Both the position numbers and the translations under genes were made by a program. The notes under the pieces are model-generated. The model was not told the DNA's origin and made no database searches. It worked only from the letters and a program-made list of their open reading frames with translations. Positions 11,901 through 23,353 of a stretch of 64,000 nt of DNA are shown in pieces. The DNA comes from Tuctoria greenei (taxonomy: Eukaryota; Streptophyta; Magnoliopsida; Poales; Poaceae): NCBI GenBank assembly GCA_036927565.1, contig JAYESD010000007.1, forward strand, positions 129,492,230 to 129,556,229, written 5' to 3'. The first letter of the stretch is position 1, and each line of letters starts with the position of its first letter.

Positions 11901-12003
11901 AAGAATTATCGGCAAAAGTAACATACTCTACACGTGACACAAAAGAGAGGGAGTAGAACCATTCTTTGTTACTGGTCATGTGGCGTGAGCAACCTGAATC
12001 CAC
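8905..12003 (-). pseudogene. Copia A pol: PR-IN-RT-RNase H, multiply broken
   Basis: Domains run in Ty1/copia order on the minus strand. PR starts near 12,003 with MDSGCSRHMT (catalytic Asp in DSGC). IN follows with an HHCC module around 11,500-11,640 (WHCRLGHIG, SSCRHAK), the LDTVGPS strand with the first Asp, VDDYSRYSW, and a C-terminal block at 10,474-11,106. RT contains [13 protein letters not shown] near 10,075, a nonsense codon near 10,030 just before QPPGF, and YVDD at 9,817-9,828. RNase H ends with the [16 protein letters not shown] and KHVDIRYHF blocks at 8,908-9,216. Several frameshifts and stops make the polyprotein inactive. Residue choice is SIRE/Maximus-like. Confidence 0.88.
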
Positions 12004-12036
12004 AATTTAAATGTTCTCCTTCCTCAATCGTGTAAC

Positions 12037-14252
12037 CTACATAGAAGAGCAATACGTCGATGACTCAATACTGGGGTTAGTCAAAAGGCATTTAGGAATC
12101 CAGTACTGAGTCACACGACGTCCAGGAGAAATAACACGCGAAAGCTGAGATAAAACAGCAGATTTATGAGCCAAAGCTTGAGGATTTTTGTACCCAACTA
12201 CTGTCCTACGAGATGTTACATGTATAGCACAAAAAACAGTAGATTTGGGAGCAAATTTTGCATGTTTTTGACTTATTACAGCAGATTGCATGTTCCTATC
12301 ATTCATTTTAGCAAGTGCAGCAAATTTTGCATGAAAGTTATGAGATCTAGCAATCATTCTTTCCTTTCTCTGTTGTTTAGCTAGTCTATAACAAAAAATA
12401 TATGACATGACCATATCTACCACAGTAGGTACACTGAAATTTAATTTTGTGTTCATGTATAGATGAGCAAGCAACATTTCTATTTGAAACCGAATGAGAC
12501 AACACTCGTGCAGATTTGAAAATCACTTCTTTTTGTTTAGTAACTATTTGAATCAAACCACTTCCTAATGAATTTACAATTTTAGGTGGATGTGCCTTAG
12601 CATGAGAATGAGAATCAAAATCTAAACCAGTTTTATCATTGCAAGACTTGGAAGAATTCAGCAGCAAGTTTAGGTTTTTATTCCCATTACAAAACCGATC
12701 TGATGTCCTATGCATGTCATCAAGTTTACTGGACAGATCAAGGCAATTTTCACATGAAGTTTTTCTTTTTAATTTGCAAAAGAACAATTTTTAACTTCAT
12801 GAGCACGTAAAGCATTGTTCAATATAGAAATTTCATTCATAGCATCTTGTAGTTTCTTATCAAGATCATCACAAGTAGAACAATGAAAATTAAATGTAGA
12901 ACAGCTAGCATCTTTCAAGTTTTTATCATTAAGTGCAGCAAGCTCTCTATTCTTTTCAATTTCTAACTCAAGTTTATCAAGTGTGGAGGTGTGCGCACTT
13001 CTTAATGAGGACAATTGCTCATATATTAAATCACATGAGGGACATGCATCATCACTAGGAATCAAAGTTTTTAAACGGTTGATTTCAGATTCTAGTGATT
13101 CAATTTGAGCAGCACTATCTCTAAGCTTTTTGTTCTTTTTCTTAACTATAATAGTGGCACAAGAAATATCATCACACATTTCTTCGCAAGTAGGACATAC
13201 CTCTTCATTGTCGCTGTTGTGTTCTGCATCCTCCATACTTGATCTTGATTTGCCCGCCATGAAGCACAAGTTTGCTAAATCATCTTCATCTTCATCAGTT
13301 CCAATGTCCATGTCACTTGAGCCAAGTTCCTGGAGTGCAGAGACAAAACTGCTCACCAATTGACGTCCTGTAAAACCCTTCTTTTTCTTCTTATCGTTTG
13401 CAGAGGAGTGTTTTGTCCTTGTTTGCTTTTCATCCCGGGAAGTAGGATCTGAAAGGTTAGGGCAATCTGAACGAAAATGTCCTGTCTTACCACATTCAAA
13501 ACATTGTTGAGGTCCGGAGCTTCCTCTCCTTGTAGTTCTCACATTTTGTAATGCTTTTGAGAACCTAGTAGAGTGAAGTACTAGCTTCTCCTCTAGAAAC
13601 TCCTCAATCTGTTCAAGGGTTAGAGAGGACAACAAAGCAAGTGTACCACAAGATGAATATTCGCTGGAGCTAGGCATATCACGTTGAGAAACAAATACAA
13701 GAGACTTGTTGGGGTTCTTACGTGAGATTATTTTAATTTCATGAGTTTTTAATTTTGAATAAAGAACATCTAATGTAAGTGTACTCATGACAGTAGATTC
13801 ACAAATAGATGTGACTTTCATCTCCCAAATTGACATGTCTAATGCACTTAGTAATTGCCTAGCATTTTCAACATCTGAAAAATTAACATTGACGCTCCGC
13901 AAGTTGTAGAGATTTTGTTAAAACGAGCAAAGAGATCGTCAATTGACTCATCGGCTTGCATCTCAAAACGCATGTATTCCTTTTTGAACATATCTTGTTT
14001 TACCTCCTTGATCGTGTTAGATCCTTTGTGGTAGTTGCAAAGTGCTTTCCACACATCGTATGCAGATCCGAGGTGTGCAACACGGTCAAAGTCACTTTGA
14101 GTTAATCCTTGTATGATCAAGTTCCGAACCTTGTTGTTGTTGTCGACATCTCTCAGATTTGTAGCTGTAACTTGATCGTTTGACGACACTTCGTAAGTCT
14201 TGTACACCTTCTTCCATATTGCGAAGCCTTGTGCCTGGATGAAAGCTTCCAT
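12037..14252 (-). pseudogene. Copia A gag, broken
   Basis: Gag starts at the ATG ending at 14,252, about 110 bp after the primer site. The N-terminal part (14,252-13,848) is a retrotransposon Gag/UBN2-type domain (DVWKALCNYHKGS, FEMQADESIDDLFARFNKI). After a frameshift, 13,902-12,769 carries a zinc knuckle CFECGKTGHFRSDC (CX2CX4HX4C), a Lys-rich stretch, an acidic segment and a long coiled coil with paired Cys motifs (CPTCEEMC, CPSCDLIY). A second, degenerate knuckle (CTYCGRYGH) follows near 12,400. The large coiled-coil Gag is typical of SIRE-like elements. At least two frameshifts disrupt it. Confidence 0.8.
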
Positions 14253-14362
14253 ACTTGCCTTCTAAACCTGGAAATCAATACCACTAAAAACACAAGGTTT
14301 TGCGGAGTATTTCTCCATGATGATTAGTCAAAAACACGTGCAAATCACAAAAGAGCACTGTG

Positions 14363-14374
14363 GCTCTGTTACCA
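14363..14374 (-). other. Primer binding site of copia A
   Basis: In element sense it reads TGGTAACAGAGC, one mismatch from the tRNA-iMet complement TGGTATCAGAGC. It sits 2 bp inside the 5' LTR. Confidence 0.85.
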
Positions 14375-14376
14375 AT

Positions 14377-15879
14377 TGTAGGATCGAAGAGCACGTGTAA
14401 ATCTACCAGAGGGGGGTGAATGGTAGATTTAGAAAATTTCAGCGGAAGCAACGAAAACACCCCTCGGTAGAAAACCGATCTGTTAAAGAAACTGTGTGTG
14501 CGACTAATCTAAATGTGTTAAACTGTGACAAATCTAGTATATATTGTAGAGAATCAAGTCATGAAGACGTCACAACAAGATTCACGAAAATCCGTTGAGA
14601 GAAACTCAAGTTACGATCGAAAGATCCAACAAAAGTCAATATGTCTTACCCAAGAAAAACAGTTCTGGAATACTGCAAAGAAACTCGTGTAGATCAGAAA
14701 CCACAAATCCAATGAATGTGAAATTTTCACAGATAATAGAAAATAAAGTTTTGAAGACAACCCAAAAAGAATCATGTCAATCAGATCTGTAAAACTCGAG
14801 TTATGATAAAACTACCGAAGAAAGGTAGTACTATGCAGAAACTCGACGAGAAAAACTTGTTTGAAACAAGTCGAACGAACAAGGCACAAAAGTTCCTTTC
14901 AACTACATATTTTATTCAATAGAACACAAGAGGAACAGTCCAAAAGTTGTCTACCATGAGCTCTGACCTCCCTTGCATATATAACCAGCCTGGAGGCCAA
15001 CTCAACTCAAACTAGGACTCTAATCCTACTCAATTCACGAATCGAAACTTTTCATAACTGCTTAGGACTCTTCTATATGCAGATACACACCTTAGGAACA
15101 TATTCCACAATCCTTAAACAACTCAACTTCGTGACCCACACAAAATCCTATCATAACCAACTCAAAACTTTCCATATTTGAGTCAAACACGACTCAGCCG
15201 CAGCCTGAGTCCATAACCTAGTCGGTTGGACCTTTCCGACCAATTCTTTACGTCCACATCTCTTTATCACGCCTCGGAACCATATAGACACGTCCATGCA
15301 CTCCTTTCACACATGCAAACATCTTCCAATGACGTCCACCATACGTTCATATGCACTGCCCTTGATTCAAACATCCTGTGTGACCTCCTGACCCGTTCAA
15401 CCACAATTCTTCCTGAACTTGGTTGTTGGAACCTCATTTCCTCCCTGAGACTAATCCAAAGGATCCCGTCACCAGCCATGTCTTGAACTCAAGCAACACC
15501 TGCACATAAATAAACAACAAATACTTCTGAGTACAAGTCCTCAACTTGACTCTCGTTAGTTCCGAAACTACAACATCTTACGTGAGCATCTCATATAAGC
15601 ATGTTGCAAACCATAACAAAATGATATCAACCATAACCACCAAAACACACCGAAAACTTAGTCAAAGAATACTAAGCAAACTTTCCATAAGTGTAAAGCA
15701 AGTTTGAAACATTGCAAGATAAAAGCAGAACAAATGCAATCAGGTTCCGAACCTTGCAGGAGCTACAGAAAAAAAGTCAGACCTGGTTAAAAAGGTGTTT
15801 TGGTAGAATTCAAAACTTTTATCATCAAAGTCAATGTATTCAGCACAAGCCAATGTATTGAGCACACATAAGTCTCACA
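14377..15879 (-). repeat. Copia A 5' LTR
   Basis: The 1,503-bp partner of 3,581-5,066 starts TGTAGGATCG on the + strand and ends AGTCTCACA. The primer site lies next to it, which makes this the 5' LTR of the minus-strand element. The right TSD copy TGAAC is at 15,880-15,884. Confidence 0.88.
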
Positions 15880-16545
15880 TGAACAGAGTCATAACTGACA
15901 ACAGAACCCAATTCACAACTATTGCATTCCAAGAATATTGTGAAGACCTCGGCATACAAGTTAGCTACGCATCACTAGCTCACCTGGCAAGTAATGGCTA
16001 AGCTGAGAGAGCAAATGAAGAGATACTAGAAGGACTCAAGACGCGCACATATGAGTGCCTGAAGAAACATGGAGCCAACTGGATAGAGGAGCTTCTGTCT
16101 ATACTGTGGGTGAGCAAGACAACACCTAACCGGGACACCCTTCTTCTTGGTGTACGGAGCTGAAGCGGTCCTCTCTTCGGAGATCACCATGGGTTCACTC
16201 CCGGTTTGGACCTTCAACAAAGTTGCGCAGGACAAGCTCCGGTGTGAAGACCAAGACCTTGTCGACGAGGGAAGGTGTCAAGCAGCTGTTCGGAATGCAC
16301 GATATCACCAGGAGCTCCAGCGCTATCATCAAAGGCATGTGCGCAACCAACGACTAGAAGAAGGGGATCTGGTGCTGCAGAGAATACTAACTCGAGAAGG
16401 GATGAATAAACTCTCCCCAGACTAGGAAGGTCCCTTCTGAGTTATCAAAGGTTCCCGCCCCAGATGCGTTCACTTGGCAACAGAGGATGGGACCCCGCTT
16501 CCCAATCCATGGAATATCGAGCACCTTCATAAGTTTTATGCTTTG
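15880..16545 (+). pseudogene. Integrase C-terminal part (Tat element)
   Basis: This continues the integrase interrupted at 3,580. The second catalytic Asp is in VITDNRTQF (codon 15,897-15,899). The region with the third acidic residue follows as AERANEEILEGLK, with a stop codon just before it. A frameshift near 16,140 leads to the conserved PFFLVYGAEAVLSSEI block and then an RYHQRHVRNQRLEEGDLVLQR segment, as in the GPY/F-type C-terminal domain. The polyprotein end (NPWNIEHLHKFY) is at about 16,545. Premature stops are at 16,423 and nearby. Confidence 0.85.
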
Positions 16546-17284
16546 TTTCACAGAGGTGGGTCTGTACTTACACTTAATGTAAATTATAGAGTTTATGGAC
16601 AGAGTCGGGTAGGTCCTCAAGAAGAACATCTGGAACCCTCCAGGAGGATCCGGGCAGTTCAAGCACACTTAACTTGGTCATTGTACTTTGAGTGTAGTTT
16701 ACCTACCCTAGGTTAGAACAAGATGAATAGCACGTTTAGCCTGGTTCAGTACCCTAAGTGTGTCCTTGTCTCCCCTGTAATTTGCACCTATAATGAAAGA
16801 CATTGTTGTGTGAAAACAGACTCCACGTGCATTAATTTTGTGCAGGCTTGTTTCTTTTATTATCTTTTCCTTCTTGTCTATAACGAAGTTGTGCAATTCT
16901 TTTTGAGATTTAGTCGAGTTATTCATATGATATACAAGTTATATTGTTGATCTTTTTACGGATCTTAGCATTGCTAGATGGTCTACTCGCCTGAACACCA
17001 AACCCAATGATGGGTGCGTAGTGTGCTATCTACTTAGTCTGGTCAGGCACCCCAAGTACGCCACTCTACCCACATTCCGGCAGGTCCCAGTAGGGCGGGT
17101 CCAGAAGGCATCTGAATCAAAAGAGATTGCATCAATATGCTTGTTATCATGTTGAGTTCCTGCGGATCTAAAATTCAAATAAGAATAGTAAGCCGCAAAC
17201 AAGTTATAGACGAGAGGACGAATTTTACTGCTTTTCTCGTCTTTAATGCGCAGGAAAAATGAGAAACTCATGATGATGGTGGAT
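16546..17284. other. Tat element 3' spacer without genes
   Basis: About 740 bp follow the pol end. There is a short CCCTCCAGGAGGATCCGG inverted repeat near 16,638-16,657, related to those at 2,096-2,335. I see no coding sequence; open stretches near 16,700-16,950 lack conserved motifs. Confidence 0.6.
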
Positions 17285-17910
17285 GTTGCCAGAGTCGACA
17301 TTACGTACGTTGAAAATGGGCGTAATTGGAGCTAACAAGCTCTGACAACTACCATGGGGGTCAGTCGTCGACGTGAAGAATTAATGGCGATCTAAACGAA
17401 GATGGTGGAGAAATCACCTTGAGGGGGCCCGTCGTCGACGTATTATATGTTGACAGTGGATATCGTCGAAGCCAGGAAGCTCCGACGATCCCAAGGGGCC
17501 ATCGTCGATGTTCTACGCGTTGACAGTGGGCGCAGTCGAAGCTACAAAAGCTCCGACAACCCCCAGGGGGCCCGCTGTCGACGTTCTACATGTTGACAGT
17601 GGGCGCCGTTGACACTTTACGTGTTGGCAGTGGGCGCAGTCGAAGCTACAAAAGCTCCGACAACCCCTAAGGGGCCCACTGAGTGACGTTCTACATGTTG
17701 ACACTGGGCACTGTCGAAGCTACAAAGCTCTAACAACCCTTAGAAGGCCTGTCGTCGACGTTGTAGGTGTTGGCAGTGGGTGCCGCCGCATCTACTTAGC
17801 TCCGACAACCCCTAGGGGCCCGCCGTCGATGCTCTACATGTTGACAGTGGGCGCCGTCGAACCTACGAAGCTCTGACAACTCCAAGGGGGCCAATCATCG
17901 ATGTAACAAA
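17285..17910 (+). repeat. Tandem repeat array in the Tat 3' spacer
   Basis: Seven or eight degenerate units of about 75-90 bp contain a shared core: GTCGACGTTCTACATGTTGA, then CAGTGGGCGC, GTCGAAGCTACAAAAGCTCC and GACAACCCC-AGGGGGCCCG. One partial unit is fused to another near 17,600-17,625. The array lies between the end of pol and the C-terminus of the antisense ORF. Tat/Ogre-type elements are known to carry hypervariable tandem repeats in this region, some of which have given rise to satellites. Confidence 0.75.
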
Positions 17911-18139
17911 GGGTCCCTGGAGATGTCAGCGGTAAACTTCAGAACTCGAAGCTATCGTTTTTGCTACGAGCGACAGGTGAAGTCATCAAGACATTGTCAA
18001 ATTCTTTTGGTACATGTTCGCAATCAAATTGTGTACATCTACCAGGGGGCCAACAATATAAAGGGCAATGCATTGAAGACAAATACAAAATAAAATTCCT
18101 TCATTCAAAGGAGTGGATTTCATTCAAAATTGGAGAACT

Positions 18140-20812
18140 ACAAGTGAAGGCAGAAGAAAAAGGCCCTAGCTATTGGAGGTCCTACGGAAGAATGAGGCAA
18201 CTTTCTCAGTAGCTTCACGAACGCTGGCCCTGGCGGCATCTTCCTCTTCGACAATGGCCCTTCAACTACCAGATCTAGAGATAATTGAGGGTCCTGGCTT
18301 TTGAAACACGCCAGTACGTATTCAGCGACGTTCTTGGCCAGGGACTTCCCCTCCACTTCAGGTGGTCGACGATGACATCACCCATTGTGTTCAACTTGTT
18401 TCCAGCAGAGCTCAACGCCACCAGCGCCTTTTCCAGCTCTAGCTTTGGGTCATCCAAACGTATTTGACTGAAGCCGAGTGGAACCAGAGCTTTGTTGCCT
18501 CGCCCAGGAAATCCCAGACTCGACGGGACTCAGTTGCTCTCAAACTCCTTAATTCTTCCAGTGACCTTCTAGCAGCCGCAAGCTTCGAACCTTCGCGAGC
18601 GATGCGCTCGACCTCCTTAGCATGCTGCTGAATACTTTCAGCCATCTCCTTTTTGCGGTCAGCAAGCTCCGTCTCCCGGAGGTGGATGCGGTTCCGATGG
18701 TTCGCCAGGTCTTTCTCCCTGCCCTTCACCTTTTCCTCTCTGGTGGCAACATCAATCTCTCTTTTGGAGACTTCTTGTCCCACCTGCCAAATGCTCTCCT
18801 CTTCTTGCTTACACTGTTGTTCAAATTTTTTGGTGCGTTCGGCCAAGCTCTGCTCTCCCAGACACAACCTATGGGTGAGCTCTTCCTCCCTCTTTAGGAG
18901 GTCCTCCTGCTTCTCTAGGAGCCTTTCCTCCCTCTCATCGAGAGCCTTCCGGCACTTAAGGAGCACTTCATTCAGTTCATTGAGGTTGTCCTGACGGACA
19001 TCAGCAGCCTCATGGGTCTCCTTAGCATGCTCGAGAATCTCCCGAGTCTTCTCGTCGAGGGCCTTGATGGCAGCCTCCCACTCATTCAGCAAGCGGTCCC
19101 ACCGCAGCAGTCGGGCCTTCTCCCTCTCTACCCATTCCCGTTGGTCTGTGAGTCTTGATTGTGTTAGCTTCATCTCGAAATGAAGTCTGTTGCGCCAACG
19201 CCTCAAGGTGTTGCGCTCTTCTTCGAGAGTCTTGCTTTCGTAGTCGAAGGCGAGCTAGACTTGGCAAAGACTCAAACATGCGTTGTCTATCGGCAGTGCA
19301 AAAGGAATTGGCTCCGGACCAGCCTGAATTTCTTCCGCCAGCTCTAGTGGGTCTTCCAAGACGATTGAGGGGCCCCAAGGCGCAAGCTCCCTCTCCAGAA
19401 ACTCCACATAGGTTGGACCGATCAACGGAAGTTCCTCCACGTCCATAGCACTCGGAGCTGATGTGGAAGGTCCCTCTGTTAAATCTTCTATTGTCAGCTC
19501 AGTGGGTGGAGGACCTACAGCCACCTCTTCAGGGCACTTCGGCTCAAACATGGACACCTCCATAGTAATCGTCTCCGAAGCTAGCATTGAAGCTTCGTCT
19601 GTAGCTACCACCACTTCTGGCTTACGGGCCGGAGCTTCAACTACTTCCGGCTCAAAGGTTGGAGCTTCAATGATTTCCGGCTCAGATGCCGGAATTTCTG
19701 CTATCTCCAGCTCTGCTGCCAGAGCTTAGCTGCCGGCTCTAAAACCGTCATCGCTTCATCACAAATCTCTCCCCCGTGGTTCGGTGCTACCACGGGAGCT
19801 TCTGGTGTAGTCACTAGATCCAGCTCTACGATAGCAGGTGCCGAAGCTGTCGTGTCTTCAGCCACTACTTGGAGAGGCCCAGGGATCGAAGCAGGAACCT
19901 CTGCCTGCACAACCTCAGTTGTTGCAACAGGCACTGAAGCTTCGGCTTTCTTCTTCTACATCCTGGAAGCAAAATATCAAAAAGTTCAAAACATGAAAAT
20001 GATAAAAACAGCAACTCAAGGTGAGAAGACAATGCTTACCTTGGGAGGCTTCTGCCCAAGTCGCGCCGAACTTCTTCTTCTGAGGTCCGGAGTCTAAGCC
20101 CACCAAACTAGATGAGGCAGAAACCTCGGGCCTCGGACAGGAGCTTGTCGCGGCAGCAGGAGTTGCCTCAGCCGAGACCGCCCTCGACTGGGAAGGCCCC
20201 CGGACCTAGAGCCCGCAGTCAGCACTTGGGTCGGGGTCGACTTGCCGGAGCTAGCGCCCTTCTTGGACGCTGGCTTCGAAGAAGGTGCCGCTGTTGAAAC
20301 TCTGCTCGGTCGACAGGAGGAAGCTGTTGGATGTGGAGCCGACCGGAGTGAGCTCCCGTCAGCATGCCTGAGATTCCTCTTCGGCCAGAAGATTCAGGCG
20401 GCTCCTTGCCCTTGCCTTTGCCCTTGCTGGCGTCATCGGCCCTCTGGCTTGGAGCAGTGGGAGTGATCCTTTCTGAAGCTCCGGGAATGGAAATCCTGGC
20501 GGTCCTATGCTTCTCCAGCAAGTCGAGGTCGTCCAGCTCCAGCATTCCTTTTCAAATCTCCCTCGTGACCTTAGGAACCTTGTTTAGAGGGAGGAAGTCC
20601 GCCGGCGGGGTCAAGGCTTCTTGGGAGATGGCTCCGTGTTGAAACTTCTGGAGATGGAGCTTCAAATCTTTGTCATCAAAGTTAGTTTGAAAACCAACTT
20701 TGATCCAGTTGTGATCCATCTCGCTGTTGAAAGCCCACGCAGGCCACTCCCTCGTCTTTAGCAGAGCCCACCTGTTGATTAGGAAGTTGTCAAAGACCAT
20801 CTGAGGGGTCAC
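18140..20812 (-). pseudogene. Tat antisense accessory ORF, middle and C-terminal part
   Basis: On the strand opposite to pol, several open blocks form one broken gene. From high to low coordinates: 20,893-20,552 continues a conserved domain (FLINRWALLKTREWPAWAFN). Next is a Ser/Lys-rich linker (KGKGKGKEPPESSGRR) at about 20,430, a Pro/Ala/Glu-rich low-complexity part at 20,100-19,260, and a 255-residue coiled coil at 19,206-18,439 rich in E-K-R heptads. A degenerate tail runs to about 18,140. The layout matches the plant family annotated as putative gypsy-type transposon protein (PF04195-like). A candidate intron is at 19,963-20,039. In-frame stops and frameshifts are present. Confidence 0.65.
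19963..20039 (-). other. Candidate 77-nt intron in the antisense ORF
   Basis: Read on the minus strand, CAAG|GTAAGC opens and TTTTGCTTCCAG|G closes a 77-nt AT-rich stretch between two GC-richer coding-like blocks. Both ends match plant splice consensus. Splicing has not been shown. Confidence 0.5.
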
Positions 20813-22625
20813 TGTAAGACCTATATGTGCTGAATACATTGGCTTGTAGTGAATACACTTGGCTTTGATCATAAAAGTTTTGAATATCACCAAAACACCT
20901 TTTTATCAAGGTCCAACTCTAGCTCTGAGCTACAGCAAGGTCCGACGGTAGGTCCGACTTGGTTTGGGTAGCTCCGGTTACGTTCGATGCTAGGTCTGAC
21001 TAGCTTTGGTCAGCTCCAGTGAAGTTTTGTCTTTAGCTCCGGCATGTCTTTGATAGCTCCGACATGTTTTTGATAGCTCCGACGTGTTTTTGCTAAGCTT
21101 GGTTGTGCTAGTTTTGTAAGACCCGGCAGGAGCTTGGTTGTACTAGTTTTGGTAAGCTCCGGCGCTAGGTTCTACTGGCTTTTGTTAGCTCCGGCTCAAG
21201 GTTCGGGTTGCTCTGGCAAGGTCCAGAACTTGACCGAAGTGCTTCTGCTTTTCATTTGAAATGTTTCGTACTTGCTTTACATTGTTGGAAAGTTTGCTTA
21301 GTATTCTTTTACTAAGTTTTTGGTGCGTTTTGGATGATATGGCTGATATCATTTTGCTATGCTTTGCAACATGCTTATGTGAGGCTCTCACGTAAGGTGT
21401 TGTGTTCGGAACTAACTTGAGTCAAGTCAAGGACTTGGGCTCGCATGGATTGGTTGTTTATTCATGTGCAGGTGTTGCTTGAGTTCAAGACATGGCTGGT
21501 GATGGGATCCATTGGACAAGTCTCAGGGAGGAGATGAGGTTCCAACAACCAAATTTAGGAGGAATTGTGGTTGAGCTGATTAGGAGGTTGCGCAGCTTGA
21601 TTGAATCAAGAACAATGCATATGAAGGTATCGTGGACGTCAATGGAAGATGTTTGCACGTGTGCAAGGAGTGCATGGACGTGGCTACATGGTTCCGAGAC
21701 GTGATGAAGAGATGTGGACGTAAAGAGTTGGTCAGAAAGGTCCAACCGACTAGGTTATGGACTCAGGCTGCGACTGAGTCGGGTTTGACTCAAATATGGA
21801 AAGATTTGAGTTGGTTATGATAGGATTTCGTGTCGGTCACGAATTTGAGTTGTTTAGGAATGTGGGATACGTTCCTATGGTGTTTGGAAGTCTTAAGATT
21901 GCTTCTATCTGCGTATAGAAGAATCTTGAGCAGTTATGGAAAGTTACGATTCGTGATCTGAGTAGGATTGGAGTCCTAGTTGATATTGGGTTGGCCTAAG
22001 GGCTGGTTATATAAGCAAGGGATCCTAGAGCTCGTGGTGCACGACTTTGGTGGCTGTTCCTCTTGTGTTCTATTGAATAAAATTCGTAGATTGAAGGAAC
22101 TTTTGTGCCTTGTTCGTCCGACTTGTTCCAGACAAGTTTTACTCGTCAAGTTTCTGGACAGCACTACCTTTCGTCGGTGGTTTTATCATAACTCGAGTTT
22201 TACAGATTCAATTGACGTGATTCTTTCTGGGTTGTCTTCACAACTTGATTATCTATCATATGTCAAAATTTCACGGTCGTTGGATTTGTGGTTTCTGATC
22301 TACATGAGTTTCTTTGCAGCATTCCAGAACTGTCTTTTTCTCGGGTAGGGCAGATTGACCTTGTTTGATCTTTCGATCATAGCTTGAGTTTTTCTCGACG
22401 GATTTGAGTGATTCCTTTTGTGTTGTCTTCATGAATTGATTCTCTATGATATCCATCACTTTTTTCATGGTGAAACACATTTAAATCAGTCTTACACACG
22501 ATTTCTTTAAGAGATCGTTTTTCTGCCGAAGGGGTTGGGGTTTAATTGTTTCCGCTGCATAAGATTTTTAAATCTACCATTCAACCCCCCCTCTGGTAGC
22601 TTTTCACGTGCTCTTCGATCCTACA
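20813..22625 (+). mobile_element. Solo LTR of the copia A family
   Basis: A 1,813-bp LTR starts TGTAAGACC and ends GATCCTACA, with perfect GTCAC duplications at 20,808-20,812 and 22,626-22,630. It is the reverse-oriented homologue of the copia A LTRs, sharing for example the block at 21,485-21,745 with 4,450-4,710 and 15,226-15,486. Sense is +. A TATA box TATATAAG lies at 22,008-22,015. It is about 310 bp longer than the copia A LTRs because of an expanded AGCTCCGG-rich segment at 20,905-21,240. Confidence 0.87.
20905..21240 (+). repeat. Expanded AGCTCCGG/AGCTCCGAC array in the solo LTR U3
   Basis: More than ten short units such as AGCTCCGG, AGCTCCGAC and AGGTCCGAC recur about every 20-30 bp. 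Part is a near-perfect tandem of TTTGATAGCTCCGACATGTT at 21,045-21,090. The matching position in the two copia A LTRs holds only about 60-70 bp with no array. The expansion lies 770-1,100 bp upstream of the TATA box. Confidence 0.6.
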
Positions 22626-22630
22626 GTCAC

Positions 22631-23353
22631 TCCACCCTCCACACATTGCTGGATCCTGGTCAGGGCAGGCTTGTAAGCATCAGACAGCTCCGGAACTAAA
22701 TTCCAAGCTTCAGTGTCGACATTGGGGAGGCCCTTCGACAACTCCAGCCTGTTGTGATGATCCACAGTGATGATCACCCAATCTTTCTTCCCGTTTTCCT
22801 ACTTCCCAGAGGGAAAGGTCTTCAAGTACTTGAAGGGACAGATCTTGCACTTCACGAAGTAGTAGAAGCCAATCAACTCTGTCCCCTTCCCTGTAGTGTG
22901 GACTGTGAAGAAGGTCCAGAAGAGCTCGATGCTTGGCGGCACGCTCACCCACATCTCGCAGAAGTGGACGAAGGTCGCCACCGGCAAAAATGAGTGAGGT
23001 CTGAGGTGATGAAGTTGGAGCCCATGGAAGTCCAGCAACATCAGGAGGAAGCTTGAAAAAAGCGGGATCAGCCCCACCATGACGTACGCCGAGAAATAGA
23101 CGATCTCTCTGGTGTGTTCCTTCTTGAAGGGAAGCTTGCCGAGGTGGATTGAGTTGTCGAAGGAGTCGTTGGACCATCCCATGTAGGCCTGGACCCTCAC
23201 CAATTCTTCATTGCTCTTGATCTTGCTGCGGGAAAGACCCAACTCCATCGTGACAAAGCGGAGCGAATGTTGGAAAAGCCAAGCAAAGGTGGAGAGGTTT
23301 TGGGCGCAAGTTTGAATGAAGGCGTAAGGAGTCCTCAAACTGTGCAGGCTTTC
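22631..23353 (-). pseudogene. Tat antisense accessory ORF, conserved domain
   Basis: On the minus strand this holds the most conserved part of the antisense ORF. It contains a helical block (FDNSIHLGKLPFKKEHTRE), a hydrophobic stretch with GLIPLFSSFLLMLLDFHGLQ, and the diagnostic HPHSFLPVATFVHFCEMWVS-like and SIELFWTFFTVH segments, followed by an FYYFVKCK block. This pattern is that of the PF04195 putative gypsy-type transposon family. No catalytic motif is known for it. The domain is cut on one side by the solo LTR at 22,625 and on the other by copia B at 23,354. At least one frameshift is present near 23,210-23,300. Confidence 0.7.
23349..23353. repeat. Target-site duplication of copia B, left copy
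   Basis: CTTTC here is repeated at 35,453-35,457. The antisense ORF frame continues across the joined flanks. Confidence 0.9.

Larger units (their letters stand above)
3581..15879 (-). mobile_element. Copia A: SIRE/Maximus-like Ty1/copia element
   Basis: This is a complete-structure but mutated Ty1/copia element in minus orientation. It has LTRs at 3,581-5,066 and 14,377-15,879, a tRNA-iMet-like primer binding site, gag, PR-IN-RT-RNase H order, a 3' non-coding region and a polypurine tract. Over the first 270 bp the LTRs differ by roughly 9% by eye, so it is clearly older than copies B and C. Gag has a long coiled-coil C-terminal half and a CX2CX4HX4C knuckle, as in the SIRE/Maximus lineage. 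A 2.8-kb Tekay/Del-like solo LTR interrupts its 3' end. It lies in the integrase of the Tat element. Confidence 0.88.

Noticed and set aside
16723..16950. ORFs after the Tat integrase as a possible extra gene.
   Set aside because: Low-complexity hydrophobic translation, no conserved segment, and located in the AT-rich 3' spacer.
18622..18994. Plus-strand ORFs of about 90-113 codons rich in Leu/Ser.
   Set aside because: They are complements of the coiled-coil coding region of the antisense ORF; the E/K/R heptads on the minus strand explain them.
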